Shown here piece by piece: positions 1 to 8,339 of a stretch of DNA of 64,000 nt. The stretch is from Myceligenerans indicum (GTDB lineage: Bacteria > Actinomycetota > Actinomycetes > Actinomycetales > Cellulomonadaceae). Position numbers and translations under genes: made by a program. The stretch spans positions 1 to 64,000 of the forward strand of contig NZ_JABBYC010000011.1 of assembly GCF_016742955.1 (NCBI RefSeq), written 5' to 3'. A model generated the notes under the pieces. That model worked only from the letters and a program-made list of their open reading frames with translations. It did not search any database and was not told the origin of the DNA. Within the stretch, counting starts at the first letter, position 1, and every line of letters starts with the position of its first letter.

Positions 1-75
1 ACCCTCCGCCGAGGGCAACAACGGCTCGATCCGCGCCCAAGCCGCATCGGTCAACTCACCGCGTCCAACACCCAC
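1..75 (-). CDS. IS5-family transposase, N-terminal fragment (cut by window edge)
   Basis: On the minus strand a GTG start at 75 gives MGVGRGELTDAAWARIEPLL and then runs off the window. The phrase 'LTDAAWARIEPLLP' is the usual opening of IS5-type DDE transposases, in the small N-terminal domain ahead of the catalytic core. Only 25 codons are visible, so the catalytic residues cannot be checked. It is the left neighbour of the fic gene and marks this edge as mobile DNA. Confidence 0.7.
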   Translation of the reverse strand, partial: MGVGRGELTDAAWARIEPLLPSAEG

Positions 76-124
76 AACCCTGACATTACCGGCCCTGTGA
101 CCTGCCCATTCGCAGGACAGGCCC
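1..124 (-). mobile_element. Right-hand end of an IS5-like insertion sequence
   Basis: The transposase fragment reads away from a segment whose outer edge, read inward from about 124, begins GGGCCTGTCCTGCGAATGG, a plausible IS5-family terminal repeat. TAG follows immediately outside, and IS5 subgroups often target TA or CTAG. The other terminus is outside the window, so neither the inverted repeat nor a target duplication can be confirmed, and the exact end is a guess. Confidence 0.45.
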
Positions 125-228
125 TAGTCCCTCTGGGAGTGGCATCTCGTCACGAATCGTTTCGCCAGCCGACGGCCTTGATCTCTCGGGCGTCTTGGTG
201 CGACATCGTCGTGTGACTGCGCTCGCTC

Positions 229-261
229 CTTAGTAACGCTTTTCCAAGAAGTGTTACTAAG
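229..261. promoter_or_regulatory. Inverted repeat upstream of fic (candidate operator or hairpin)
   Basis: CTTAGTAAC (229-237) is the exact reverse complement of GTTACTAAG (253-261), separated by 15 bases, and ends 8 bases before the fic GTG. The truncated fic copy has a matching repeat with a compensating A:T to G:C change, so the pairing itself appears conserved. This fits an operator for autoregulation or a 5' hairpin hiding the start. No protein partner can be named. Confidence 0.6.
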
Positions 262-269
262 ATGGTGGC

Positions 270-1487
270 GTGGTCACACTTCCGGTGAGCGTGCCCGAGA
301 TGGGTTACGAGGAGCACGTCTGGCGCGCCGAGCCCGACGGGTTGCACGGCCGTGCCCGCGTCGTGGCGGCCAGCGGCCGGTACTCGTCCACCCTGACCCC
401 GTCGATCGCGCAGTACGTGCCGAGCCTGCCGACGGACCTGGTCGCGGACGCCGAGGAGGCGACCGCGGCTCTCGCGCGGTTCGACACCTACGCCCGCTCG
501 GTGCTCGGAGCAGACAGCCCGACGTTGGGTCCGATGTCATCGATCCTGCTCCGCACCGAGTCGACGTCGTCCTCCCAGATCGAGAACCTCACGGTCGGTG
601 CACGGCAGCTTGCCTTGGCCGAGATCGACCAGTCGACGTCACAGAACGCCAAGGTCGTCGTCGCCAACGTGCGCGCCATGGAGGCCGCCCTCGAGCTCGC
701 CGAGCGCCTCGATGCCGATGCCATCCTCACGATGCAGCACGAGTTGCTGGAGGCGCAGCCCGGCTTCGAGGACCACGCCGGCCGCTACCGTGACGGGCTC
801 GTGTGGGTCGGTTCGAGCGCCTTGACGCCGATCGGGGCCAGCCACATCGCGCCGCAGGCGGAGCACGTGCCTGCCGCGATGGACGATCTGGTGACGTTCA
901 TGCGACGCGAGGACATGCCCGTCCTCGTGCAAGCCGCGATCGCGCACGCCCAGTTCGAGACGATCCATCCGTTCGCCGACGGCAACGGCCGCACCGGGCG
1001 CGCCATCGTGCACGCCCTGTTGAGGTCCAAGGGGGTGCTGACCAGCACCGCGGCACCCGTCTCCGCCGGACTGCTGCGCGACACCGAGGGCTACTTTCGT
1101 GCACTCGGCGCCTATCGCGACGGCGACGCGCGGCCGATCATCGAAGACTTCGGCGACGCGAGCCGCTTCGCTGCCTCCTCCGGGGCGCAACTAGTCGACG
1201 AACTCGCCGAACAGGTGGAATGGTCCCGCGAGCAGATGTCTGGCGTGCGGCGAGACGCAGGGGCATGGAAGGTGCTGCCGCACCTGGTTGCACATCCGGT
1301 GGTCAACGCGAACTTCCTGATGGAGCGGATGGGTATGAACGGCATGGGCGCCCAGCGTGCGCTCGGCCAGCTGGTCGACGCGGGCGTACTGGAGGAACGC
1401 ACCGGCATGCAACGCAATCGGGTCTACCAGCACACCGGGGTCATCCAGGTGCTGGACGTCTACGCGCAGCGCCTGCGGCGCGGCTGA
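270..1487 (+). CDS. Fic family protein (predicted AMP-transferase)
   Basis: A 405-residue Fic protein starting at GTG 270. The catalytic loop HPFADGNGRTGR lies at residues 233-244 with the essential His233. Residues 101-106 read SSQIEN, matching the inhibitory S/T-x-x-x-E-G/N helix with Glu105, so this looks like a class II Fic enzyme held in check by its own N-terminal helix. The C-terminal ~80 residues resemble a winged helix. Fic proteins transfer AMP from ATP to hydroxyl side chains of target proteins; the target here is unknown. No antitoxin partner is adjacent. The gene follows an inverted repeat and has a truncated, partly identical copy at 6239. Confidence 0.92.
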   Translation: MVTLPVSVPEMGYEEHVWRAEPDGLHGRARVVAASGRYSSTLTPSIAQYVPSLPTDLVADAEEATAALARFDTYARSVLGADSPTLGPMSSILLRTESTSSSQIENLTVGARQLALAEIDQSTSQNAKVVVANVRAMEAALELAERLDADAILTMQHELLEAQPGFEDHAGRYRDGLVWVGSSALTPIGASHIAPQAEHVPAAMDDLVTFMRREDMPVLVQAAIAHAQFETIHPFADGNGRTGRAIVHALLRSKGVLTSTAAPVSAGLLRDTEGYFRALGAYRDGDARPIIEDFGDASRFAASSGAQLVDELAEQVEWSREQMSGVRRDAGAWKVLPHLVAHPVVNANFLMERMGMNGMGAQRALGQLVDAGVLEERTGMQRNRVYQHTGVIQVLDVYAQRLRRG

Positions 1488-1994
1488 TGCCATGCCCGGC
1501 TCGCCACTGCGCCACCAGCTTCGCCGCTGACAAGCATCGTGTCTGGGCAAGGCGTGCCCAATTGCCTGGTGCGCGGTCGCGTGCCGCGCTACCTCTCCTG
1601 GCGATGCTCCTTCAGTAGTCCCCGTCGCCCCGTCTGGCCCGCACATTCGCCGCTCTCGCCGCCAAGGCGGCAGAGGCTCGGCCATCCGATCGGCAACGTG
1701 GACGCACGGCGGCCTTAGCTACTCGTACACGCCGATGACGCTGGCGATCTCCCTTGGCGACGGCATGCCACGGGGTTGCCTCTCCGCCGTCATGCGGGAA
1801 TTGGCCGGCAGGTTCGGGGACGACGGCGTCCGTCTGGTTGCGGCGTTCGACTGACGTGCGAACTTCTGCCCTCCTGGTGCCCGCACGAACTGAGCTGCAA
1901 CGGTTCGTCAGCAAATCGTCGGTGAGCACCGAGACCGTCACAGCTGGTGAATTCCCGTCGCTCGCACGGCCGTAGCGTTGGGATACTCCCATCC
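1488..1994. other. 507-bp gap with probable gene debris
   Basis: No convincing intact gene. In frame up to a stop at 1852-1854 lies a peptide containing SYSYTPMTLAISLGDGMP, then CLSAVMRELAGRFGDDGV. Its ordinary composition and clean stop look like the last ~50 residues of a lost gene, roughly 1696-1854, with no start. The rest of the gap shows nothing recognisable. Confidence 0.3.
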
Positions 1995-2975
1995 ATGTGG
2001 CGGGCCTACCTCTTCGTCGGGTCGAGGTCGGCGACGCTCGGTGAGCTGTGCGACGCACTCGGCCCGTCGTCAGACGACTCACATTCCATCGGAGACGTCC
2101 CCCGCCGTCCTCGTCGAGTCCCATCGCAGGCGCCGCCGAGGCCGCTCGAGTGGTCGAAGTGGACCCGTCCTCTGTGGTGGCGGGCCTCGCGGTTTGCCGG
2201 AGTCGACGGGATCACCCGGGCTGTCTCGATGCTTCCCGAGGTTCTCGCAGACCGCTTACGTACCCGGGCTCACATCGGTGACACGGTCCGCCTCGTTGTC
2301 GTCCAGAACATGGATGGGCGTGACCCGGTCGGAGCGCGAGGCTTCTACCTGCAACCGTTGGCATTGGCGTGGCTCGCACGTGCTGGCGCCGAGCTCGATC
2401 TCGACCAGTACGCCGATCTCGTCGACGAGCCCGAGGAAGTCGACTTCGGCTACCGGCCTCCCCTTGATCTGGAGTGGTGGCGTGACCGGATGGTTGCGTC
2501 TGTGCGTCTTCTTGACGGTGCCTCTGCCGAGCTCGAAGAGCGGGACGCCGCTTCGAACGAGTTCGTTCCAGCGGCCAGTCCCGGGTCATCGCCCATAGAG
2601 ACCCGTTCGCCGGCACTCGACGCGCTGTACCAGGTCATTGATGAGGTCTGCCTCCCCGGCGTCCACATCGGCTACTGGATACACCCGGCGGAGTGGCTCT
2701 CGGAAGCCGAGGATCGTAGATATCCGACCAGTGTCGTGGCCGAGGGCATGACCCGGGAGGTAGTGACGTTCGGGTCCGACGGCGGAGGTGGGCTGTTCGT
2801 CCTCGCACTCGACTGCGGAGAGATCCTCCACGTGTATTCGACGGAGACCGGCAACGAGACGCGGTCGGTCGAGCCTGTGCTGCGTCAGGTTGCTCCGGAT
2901 CTCGACGCCTTCCTGCGCAAACTCCTCGACGTGGTCGACGAACTCGTCGAGACCGGCGACACCGAGGGAATCTGA
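1995..2975 (+). CDS. DUF4279-like/SUKH-like two-domain protein
   Basis: A 326-residue protein from ATG 1995 (MWRAYLFVGSRS). An in-frame start 16 codons upstream has no better support. The first ~170 residues resemble DUF4279: an opening strand, an 'LGELCDALG' helix and a later 'LALAWLARAGAELDLDQYA' segment. Residues ~210-325 resemble the SMI1/KNR4 (SUKH) fold, including FGSDGGGGLFVLALDCG. Both families are common as immunity proteins near polymorphic toxins, but no toxin is adjacent. The two-domain reading is my own motif recognition, so function remains tentative. It is followed directly by a GNAT fragment. Confidence 0.6.
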   Translation: MWRAYLFVGSRSATLGELCDALGPSSDDSHSIGDVPRRPRRVPSQAPPRPLEWSKWTRPLWWRASRFAGVDGITRAVSMLPEVLADRLRTRAHIGDTVRLVVVQNMDGRDPVGARGFYLQPLALAWLARAGAELDLDQYADLVDEPEEVDFGYRPPLDLEWWRDRMVASVRLLDGASAELEERDAASNEFVPAASPGSSPIETRSPALDALYQVIDEVCLPGVHIGYWIHPAEWLSEAEDRRYPTSVVAEGMTREVVTFGSDGGGGLFVLALDCGEILHVYSTETGNETRSVEPVLRQVAPDLDAFLRKLLDVVDELVETGDTEGI

Positions 2976-2980
2976 GTGGG

Positions 2981-3169
2981 AACCGGGTCCAGGCCGAGAC
3001 GGACACCCGCAACCTCGCCTCGGCGCGGGTTCTGGAGAAGCTGGGCTTCGTGCGTGAGGGGACCTTGCGGGAGGACTGCATCGTGGACGGCGACGTGTCC
3101 GATAGCTGGGTGTTCGGGCTGCTCCGGCGCGAATGGCGGCCGGGAGACGAGTCGTTGCCTGCTCGCTAG
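2981..3169 (+). pseudogene. GNAT acetyltransferase C-terminal fragment
   Basis: One frame reads NRVQAETDTRNLASARVLEK, then LGFVREGTLREDCIVDG, and ends at TAG 3167-3169. 'N..S.RVLEKLGFVREG' is the classic C-terminal motif of RimJ/RimL-type N-acetyltransferases (acetyl-CoA-binding helix and final strands). About two thirds of the enzyme is absent, and the preceding sequence belongs to the gene just upstream in another frame. It is a relic of deletion or recombination. Confidence 0.75.
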
Positions 3170-3218
3170 GTTCCGTCGTCGTCGCCGACGATCAACGCGT
3201 CGTCGCTTCTCCGCGGTG

Positions 3219-3968
3219 TCAAAGTCGCAGCAGGTCGCGGGCGAGGTTCTCGCGGAGTCCGGCTGGCGGTTGTTCGAAGCCTTCCGTGACGAGTCCGCCG
3301 GGGAAGCCGCCGGCGGCGAAGGCGGAGTTGAGGTAGTCCACGAAATAGACGTGGGGTGTGGCCACGAGCGCGTCAGCGGCCACGGCTGGCAGCAGGACGC
3401 CGTAGGGTGCACCCCCGCTGATGTTGGCCTTGTGCAGGTCATCGGGCGCGAAGACGATCTCGAACGGCCGCGCGGCGGCGTCGTCGTCCTGATTCTCACG
3501 CCAGACCTGGAGCTCGTCGGCGTAGTAGTCGCGGACGTCATGGTCGGTGTAGGCGCTGTGCTCGAACTCGACGACGAGGGGGTCGGCCAACTCGCTGGTC
3601 GGCCATTGTGGGTGGTCGCCGACGAGCCAGACGTCTCCCACCTCCCGGATCCACGCTGCCACGGTCAGTGGGACGGGGCCGGCTTGCTCTTCGAGCCAGT
3701 CCACGAGCCCAGCTGCCTCCGCCGTGGGTGGTGTGTGCGCGGGCCGGACGGACCGATCGTCGTTGTTGGAGTGGAAGTCGTAGCCGGCGCCGGTCAGGCG
3801 CTCCACGAGCAGTTCGATGTTGTGCCGAGCTCGGAGCGCCATCGCGCGGGCGACCGCCTCGGCGTCCTCCCGTATTGGCGCGCGCAGAGCGGCGGACCCC
3901 AGCTCGCGCAGCTCGCTCCAGACCTCATCGTGTTCGCCTCGTTCGTACCTGGCGGAATAGCTCGTCAC
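3219..3968 (-). CDS. Conserved hypothetical protein
   Basis: A 249-residue soluble protein starting at GTG 3968. I do not recognise a named domain. The middle contains LVGDHPQWP and PLVVEFEH, followed by FEIVFAPDDLHKANISGGAP, and the C-terminal part is amphipathic without membrane segments. The N-terminus (TSYSARYERGEHDEVWSELR) looks like a true helical start. The phrasing is typical of small actinobacterial orphans scattered among immunity genes, but no function can be assigned. It is transcribed toward the GNAT fragment. Confidence 0.7.
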   Translation of the reverse strand: MTSYSARYERGEHDEVWSELRELGSAALRAPIREDAEAVARAMALRARHNIELLVERLTGAGYDFHSNNDDRSVRPAHTPPTAEAAGLVDWLEEQAGPVPLTVAAWIREVGDVWLVGDHPQWPTSELADPLVVEFEHSAYTDHDVRDYYADELQVWRENQDDDAAARPFEIVFAPDDLHKANISGGAPYGVLLPAVAADALVATPHVYFVDYLNSAFAAGGFPGGLVTEGFEQPPAGLRENLARDLLRL

Positions 3969-4133
3969 GAGCCGACATCCTGCCAGGCTCGTGGATCGGC
4001 GGCGGCTTCGCGCGGACTGTCGGCACCATGGCGGCCCTCGGTCCTCCTCGCTTGCCTGACATGAGTCCCGCCGAGCCCTTCGAAAATCCGTTCAGGACTC
4101 GCCGCACCGATATGGGACCATTCGCGGACAACG

Positions 4134-4796
4134 ATGAAGGGTGACGGCACAGTGCGAGGTCCTGCGATCGAAGGTCGGCCGATCGGGCGTGTACTCGCCA
4201 TGGTCGCGGCGGCACTCATTGTCCTGGCCGGATGCTCGTCGGCGGGGGAGTCGAGCGAGTTCCTCAAGGGCATTGCTTCCGTGCGGTCGAAGCTCGTGGC
4301 GGCCGGGTTCGACGACGCGGGAGTGCACGCCGGTCGCAGGGAGTACCTCGAACATCCCGAGGAATCGGTCGACGTCGTGACGATCGTGCTGCTGCACGAC
4401 TCCATGGACGGTGACACCGCGCGGAAGACGGCTGCCACGGTGGTGTGGAACGAACTGCCGATGAAGTTCGACATCCTCACCATCGAGTACCAGGGCGAGG
4501 TGCGGAACATCGAGTACGACTGGCTGGAGAACGAGCTCGGACCACGGCCTCCTGGCCTTGACGACAAGAGCGTCGAAGACCACCTGGCGGGCGTGGGGAA
4601 CGTCCTGATGGTCGCCGGACTGGCCGTCCTCGTGGTTCTCCTGCTCGTGGCCGTACCCGTTGTTGTGGTGGTCCGGCGGAACCTCAGGAGGAAGGCGCGG
4701 CTGCCGGCGCCCGGGCACGAAGGTTCCGCGACGACCCTTTCCGATGCTGACCGGGGTGCAGGTCACGATCGCGGGCGGGACGCCGACTCTTCGTGA
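4134..4796 (+). CDS. Predicted lipoprotein with a C-terminal membrane segment
   Basis: A 220-residue protein from ATG 4134; GTG 4152 is possible. Residues ~17-34 form a signal peptide ending in LAGC, so Cys34 is the predicted lipidated residue. A second hydrophobic segment lies at ~158-182 (LMVAGLAVLVVLLLVAVPVV), followed by a basic then acidic tail. The middle ~120 residues would be extracytoplasmic. No catalytic motif is seen. It probably sits in the cell envelope. The next plus-strand gene is also a membrane protein, but the 109-bp gap argues against firm operon assignment. Confidence 0.7.
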   Translation: MKGDGTVRGPAIEGRPIGRVLAMVAAALIVLAGCSSAGESSEFLKGIASVRSKLVAAGFDDAGVHAGRREYLEHPEESVDVVTIVLLHDSMDGDTARKTAATVVWNELPMKFDILTIEYQGEVRNIEYDWLENELGPRPPGLDDKSVEDHLAGVGNVLMVAGLAVLVVLLLVAVPVVVVVRRNLRRKARLPAPGHEGSATTLSDADRGAGHDRGRDADSS

Positions 4797-4808
4797 CTCG
4801 GCAGCGGA

Positions 4809-4905
4809 TCACAACGGCTCTTCGCTGAGCCGCTCGATGACCCAGTCGCTCTGGTCGGGCGGCAGCGCGATCTCGATGGTGGTCCCGTTGCTGATGGCCG
4901 TATAG
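4809..4905 (-). pseudogene. Possible C-terminal fragment of a lost minus-strand gene
   Basis: Reading minus from about 4905, the peptide YTAISNGTTIEIALPPDQSD then WVIERLSEEPL ends in TGA at 4809. Its composition looks like genuine protein rather than shadow reading, and no start is available upstream. It lies just before the start of the plus-strand gene at 4906, so the two may have collided during rearrangement. Confidence 0.35.
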
Positions 4906-5451
4906 ATGCGAGCTGCTGAGTTGACGTCCCAGGCCCGCTGGCTATGTGACGTGATCGTCGGCGGCGCTTCCCGAGTGCTGGGCTCGGCGGCGATCCTCGG
5001 AATGATCCTGTTGCTCGTACTGGCTCTCCTTGCTCTGACGACGGCCGGTGCTCGGAGGGAGTGCGCACGGATGGTCCAGGGCGTGGAGCGGTTGCGGCCG
5101 GGGTGGCCGCTCGTGCTCGGGCAGCTTCCGCAGGGCGGGCGTGCGACGGCGAAGTCTGCGGCGATGATCCTGGTGGTCATGCGCGACGTCGTCGAGGTGT
5201 GGGGCTACGGCGACAGCGCTCCACGGTGGACCGTGCGGCGCGTGCCGGGCGGGGTCAGCCTCACCAGGGCCGGGGTGGGCGGACCAGGCGTCTACGATCT
5301 TCAGGTCTCCGACGGCGAACATGCCGTCAAGATCCGGCCGTGTGACCTGCGTCGACTGCCGGCATTCCCGATGAGCAGGCAGTCCGACTTCGAGACCGCG
5401 CTGACGGCGCTGGGTGAGGAGCCCCGGGACCACCTGGTGACGTCCGGTTGA
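4906..5451 (+). CDS. Hypothetical membrane-anchored protein
   Basis: A 181-residue protein with one hydrophobic helix at about 26-46 (LGSAAILGMILLLVLALLAL) and a soluble C-terminal portion of ~130 residues. No domain recognised. ATG 4906 gives a basic stretch before the helix; later starts near 4949 are possible because the first ~15 codons overlap the minus-strand relic. Probably inner-membrane with its soluble part on the cytoplasmic or outer face; topology is not clear. Confidence 0.55.
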   Translation: MRAAELTSQARWLCDVIVGGASRVLGSAAILGMILLLVLALLALTTAGARRECARMVQGVERLRPGWPLVLGQLPQGGRATAKSAAMILVVMRDVVEVWGYGDSAPRWTVRRVPGGVSLTRAGVGGPGVYDLQVSDGEHAVKIRPCDLRRLPAFPMSRQSDFETALTALGEEPRDHLVTSG

Positions 5452-5615
5452 CCTCGCCGTCGTACGATCCGATGAACCCGGCCAGGTGCCCGGAGACGAT
5501 GACACCGGCCACGCCGCTGATGCCTTGACCCCAGCGGGTTTCGCGCCTGGGTAACGTCGGACTGAGCCCACCATTCCACGTCACGCCGGGTGGCAGGACC
5601 CCAAAGGCTGGCAGG

Positions 5616-6074
5616 ATGCACCCCATGAACACGGCCGTGGACAGAGATGACCTCTATGGCTTTGAGTGTGACTTCCTTGCGCTCGACCAGACCGGATCGA
5701 TCGCACTGATCTCCAGCGCTGGGTACGGGCCGATCCCTTGGCTGGTCCTGAACGACGGGCTATCGGTCGAAGCGGCCGTCGCAGGCATTCAGGCGCTTCC
5801 CGTCATCGGCACGCCACTCGACCTGAGAGGAGAGGACCGCTCCGATGACTACTCCGACTCGTTCGAGATGAGTAGACGTGGCTTCTATGCTTACGACTGG
5901 CACGACTCACGCGGTCCTTACATGCAGGTCTCGGCGCCGTCCATAGCGCTGCGAGAGGATGGCGTCGCCCCGGAGATCGCTCGGGCCGCAGGACTGCTGC
6001 GGCTCCCCATCCAGTTCGCCGAGACCGTGCAACTCTCGCTCGACGAACACGGTGTCTACCCTGGACAGCATTGA
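5616..6074 (+). CDS. Conserved hypothetical, immunity-like
   Basis: A 152-residue soluble protein. ATG 5616 is used; ATG 5625 is equally plausible because AGGA sits about 8 bases before it. The opening 'FECDFLALDQTGSIALISSAGYGPIP' type of phrase (residues ~15-41) recurs in small proteins of immunity-gene clusters. No catalytic residues are visible. It lies between membrane orphans and the truncated fic copy, in keeping with the orphan immunity character of the region. Function not assigned. Confidence 0.6.
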   Translation: MHPMNTAVDRDDLYGFECDFLALDQTGSIALISSAGYGPIPWLVLNDGLSVEAAVAGIQALPVIGTPLDLRGEDRSDDYSDSFEMSRRGFYAYDWHDSRGPYMQVSAPSIALREDGVAPEIARAAGLLRLPIQFAETVQLSLDEHGVYPGQH

Positions 6075-6204
6075 AACTCGCGCGTCGTCAGGGCTGAGCG
6101 TCGTCGCGCGATTCGGCAGTCCGCTGGGATCAGGCTCCGGCACCCATGACGGCGCGTAGCCGTTCCGGCGACACGACATCGTCGTGGGCCTGCGCCCCGC
6201 TGCT

Positions 6205-6233
6205 TGGTAACGCTTCTCGGAGGAGTGTTACCA
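6205..6233. promoter_or_regulatory. Inverted repeat upstream of the truncated fic copy
   Basis: TGGTAAC (6205-6211) pairs with GTTACCA (6227-6233) with the same 15-base spacing as in the repeat at 229-261. Relative to that site one A:T pair has become G:C on both arms. It ends 5 bases before the GTG at 6239. Confidence 0.55.
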
Positions 6234-6238
6234 GTGGC

Positions 6239-6973
6239 GTGGCCACACTTCCGGTGCAGGTCCCCGAGATGGGTTACCAGGAGCACGTCTGGCGCGCGGA
6301 GCCCGACGGGTTGCACGGCCGTGCCCGCGTCGCGGCGGCCAGCAGGCAGTACTTGTCGACCCTGACCCCGTCGATCGCGCAGTACGTGCCGAGCCTGCCG
6401 ACGGACCTGGTCGCGGACGCCGAGGAGGCGACCGCGGCTCTCGCGCGGTTCGACACCTACGCCCGCTCGGTGCTCGGAGCAGACAGCCCGACGTTGGGTC
6501 CGATGTCATCGATCCTGCTCCGCACCGAGTCGACGTCGTCCTCCCAGATCGAGAACCTCACGGTCGGTGCACGGCAGCTTGCCTTGGCCGAGATCGACCA
6601 GTCGACGTCACAGAACGCCAAGGTCGTCGTCGCCAACGTGCGCGCCATGGAGGCCGCCCTCGAGCTCGCCGAGCGCCTCGATGCCGATGCCATCCTCACG
6701 ATGCAGCACGAGCTGCTGGAGGCGCAGCCCGGCTTCGAAGACCATGCCAGCCGCTACCGCGACGCACTGGTATGGGTCGGTTCGAGCGCCCTGCATCTGT
6801 CGCATCCAGATCGATCTCGCCGCCGTTGTCGGCGATCAACTTTGTCGTCCAGGCAGGCATCGGCCCGCCGGCACTCCGAGAGCGCATCGGCCCGTCAGTT
6901 GGCTCGAATCGGTGTCTCGACGACCCCGATCGAACCGGACCCAAGGGCCGATGCGCTACCTGCCCAACCGTGA
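6239..6973 (+). pseudogene. Truncated fic paralogue
   Basis: From GTG 6239 to about 6790 the frame matches the Fic protein at 270, offset 5969 bases, including the inhibitory-helix motif. Positions 6359-6712 are base-for-base identical to 390-743. Homology then stops abruptly before the catalytic HPFxDGNGRTGR loop, and the frame continues into unrelated Arg/Ser-rich sequence to 6973. Without the catalytic loop no AMP transfer is possible. A short regulatory product cannot be excluded. Confidence 0.8.
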
Positions 6974-7044
6974 CTGCCACCTGCAACATCCCAAGTCAGG
7001 CCCCTACCACCTCATGAGCGCGCCCGAGCGGCTGAACAGCGCCG

Positions 7045-7557
7045 TCAGTAGGCCTCTCCGAACACCTTCTCCCCGAGGGAGTTCTCGGCGACCCAGGCGC
7101 CGCCCGCGCGCTCGTCCTCGGGTACCTGTATGAACCTGATATCAGTGGCTGCAGTCGCGGGAGGGTAGATTTCTTGCACGCTGGTGAGGCTCTCGTCAAG
7201 CGCTAGGAAAGCATCCATGCATGCGTCACCACGCATCGAGTCATACGACTTGCCGTCTTCAGTGACGAAAGCGGTGGTGACGCTGAAGAACGGGATCGAA
7301 CTGATGTTGGTCGTGTCCTTGCCGTTGCTCTTCATTTGCTCCTCGAGGATCTCCCAGTCCACTTGGGCTTTCACCGGGACGGAGAGGCAGTCCTCCCCGT
7401 AGCTCTCGGTCTCGCCAAAAGAGATCGTGAAGGCCGACTGCTCTGAGATCTGTCGTGCTTCGCCCTTCTTCAGCGGACGGTCGCGAGTGCCAGCCAGGGC
7501 ATCCTGAGTCTCCTGCGCAGCCTCCTCCTCGGGGGCGCCGTTGGCTTCGGTTGGCAA
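7045..7557 (-). pseudogene. Lipoprotein-type secreted protein lacking its N-terminus
   Basis: A 170-residue minus-strand frame, MPTEANGAPEEEAAQETQDA at its start, with a well-formed C-terminal domain (SEQSAFTISFGETESYGEDC, then EKVFGEAY at the end). Such domains normally follow a signal peptide and lipobox, but none is present and the upstream DNA belongs to the luciferase-domain fragment. I read it as a gene whose 5' end was replaced by recombination. Expression as a cytosolic protein from 7557 cannot be excluded. Confidence 0.5.
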
Positions 7558-7581
7558 GGCGGTGGAGAGGGATTCCCCTGA

Positions 7582-7852
7582 TCTGCGGAGGAGAGGAGCG
7601 CGCCCCAGAGACGAACCCCTTGCCGAGGCGGCGTCCGGAGCGTGTCCACCTGCACGGGGTCACCGATACGAGCGTGCACCTGGTGCTGCCCACGAACGCG
7701 GTGAGGAGATGGTCGGACTGGGCTGGGCGGAAGCGCATCAGGACGAGGACTTCGGCACCGAGTACATGACCTTCGGCTCCCCGGATGTGGTGGAGGTGGA
7801 GGCCGTGGTGTCGGTGGACGAGGAGAGCCTCGCGTTCGCTCGGGGTGGCTGA
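7582..7852 (+). pseudogene. Luciferase-domain (DUF5519-like) fragment, frameshifted
   Basis: Two frames together reproduce the C-terminal half of the gene at 55933. One frame reads VHLHGVTDTSVHLVLP; after a shift near 7700 the other reads GLGWAEAHQDEDFGTEYM and continues to TGA 7850-7852. The intact homologue reads VHLHGVADTSVHLVLP and ALGWAEAHQYEDFGTEYM. The N-terminal half is missing. Its 3' end overlaps, tail to tail, the end of the SUKH gene. Confidence 0.8.
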
Positions 7853-8313
7853 GCTTCCGCGCCAATCGCGGGTGGCCCCAAGCTCTCTCCTGTGCTGGAC
7901 TCGATCGGGGCCATGCATCGCTCCAGGTAGTCGGTGACGGAGGATGCGACCCAGGTGCGGCTGTCTGTTTCGTGGTCCCACTGGTAGACGTCCTGGGTGC
8001 CGGTGGTGGCGATGAAGAACTGGTCGCCGTCGGCCGGGTCGCCGAAGAAGACGGCGTCGTCGAACGACATGTACAGGTCGCCGAACGTTCCGTCGCGGAA
8101 CTCGGTGTTCGTTCGGGCGATGTCGTCGACCGCCCAGAGGAGGTTCTCGTGGTCGCGGGTGATCCCGTCGGCTCGCAGCAGGGCTTTGGCGAGATCGCCC
8201 GGGAGCGGGTGGCCGAGGGCGGTCTCGCAGGCGCGGATCGCGGCGGGGTCGGCAGGGTGCCCGACGACGAGACCGGGCGTGGCGAGCAGTTCGTCGAGTG
8301 TCACAGCGGGCAT
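7738..8313 (-). CDS. SMI1/KNR4 (SUKH) family protein
   Basis: A 191-residue protein from ATG 8313 (MPAVTLDELLATPGLVVGHP). The SUKH core is visible: an N-terminal helix pair with 'ALGHPLPGDLAKALLRADG', then GDLYMSFDDAVFFGDPADGD and QFFIATTGTQDVYQWDHETD. SUKH proteins commonly act as immunity proteins that bind toxin domains. The last ~35 residues (from about SLGPPAIGAEAQ) are low in structure and run antisense to the luciferase fragment, so the original stop may be lost. It is divergent from the gene at 8340 with only 26 bp between starts. Confidence 0.75.
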   Translation of the reverse strand: MPAVTLDELLATPGLVVGHPADPAAIRACETALGHPLPGDLAKALLRADGITRDHENLLWAVDDIARTNTEFRDGTFGDLYMSFDDAVFFGDPADGDQFFIATTGTQDVYQWDHETDSRTWVASSVTDYLERCMAPIESSTGESLGPPAIGAEAQPPRANARLSSSTDTTASTSTTSGEPKVMYSVPKSSS

Positions 8314-8339
8314 CTTCCCAGTTCTGGGAGAATCGGTCC

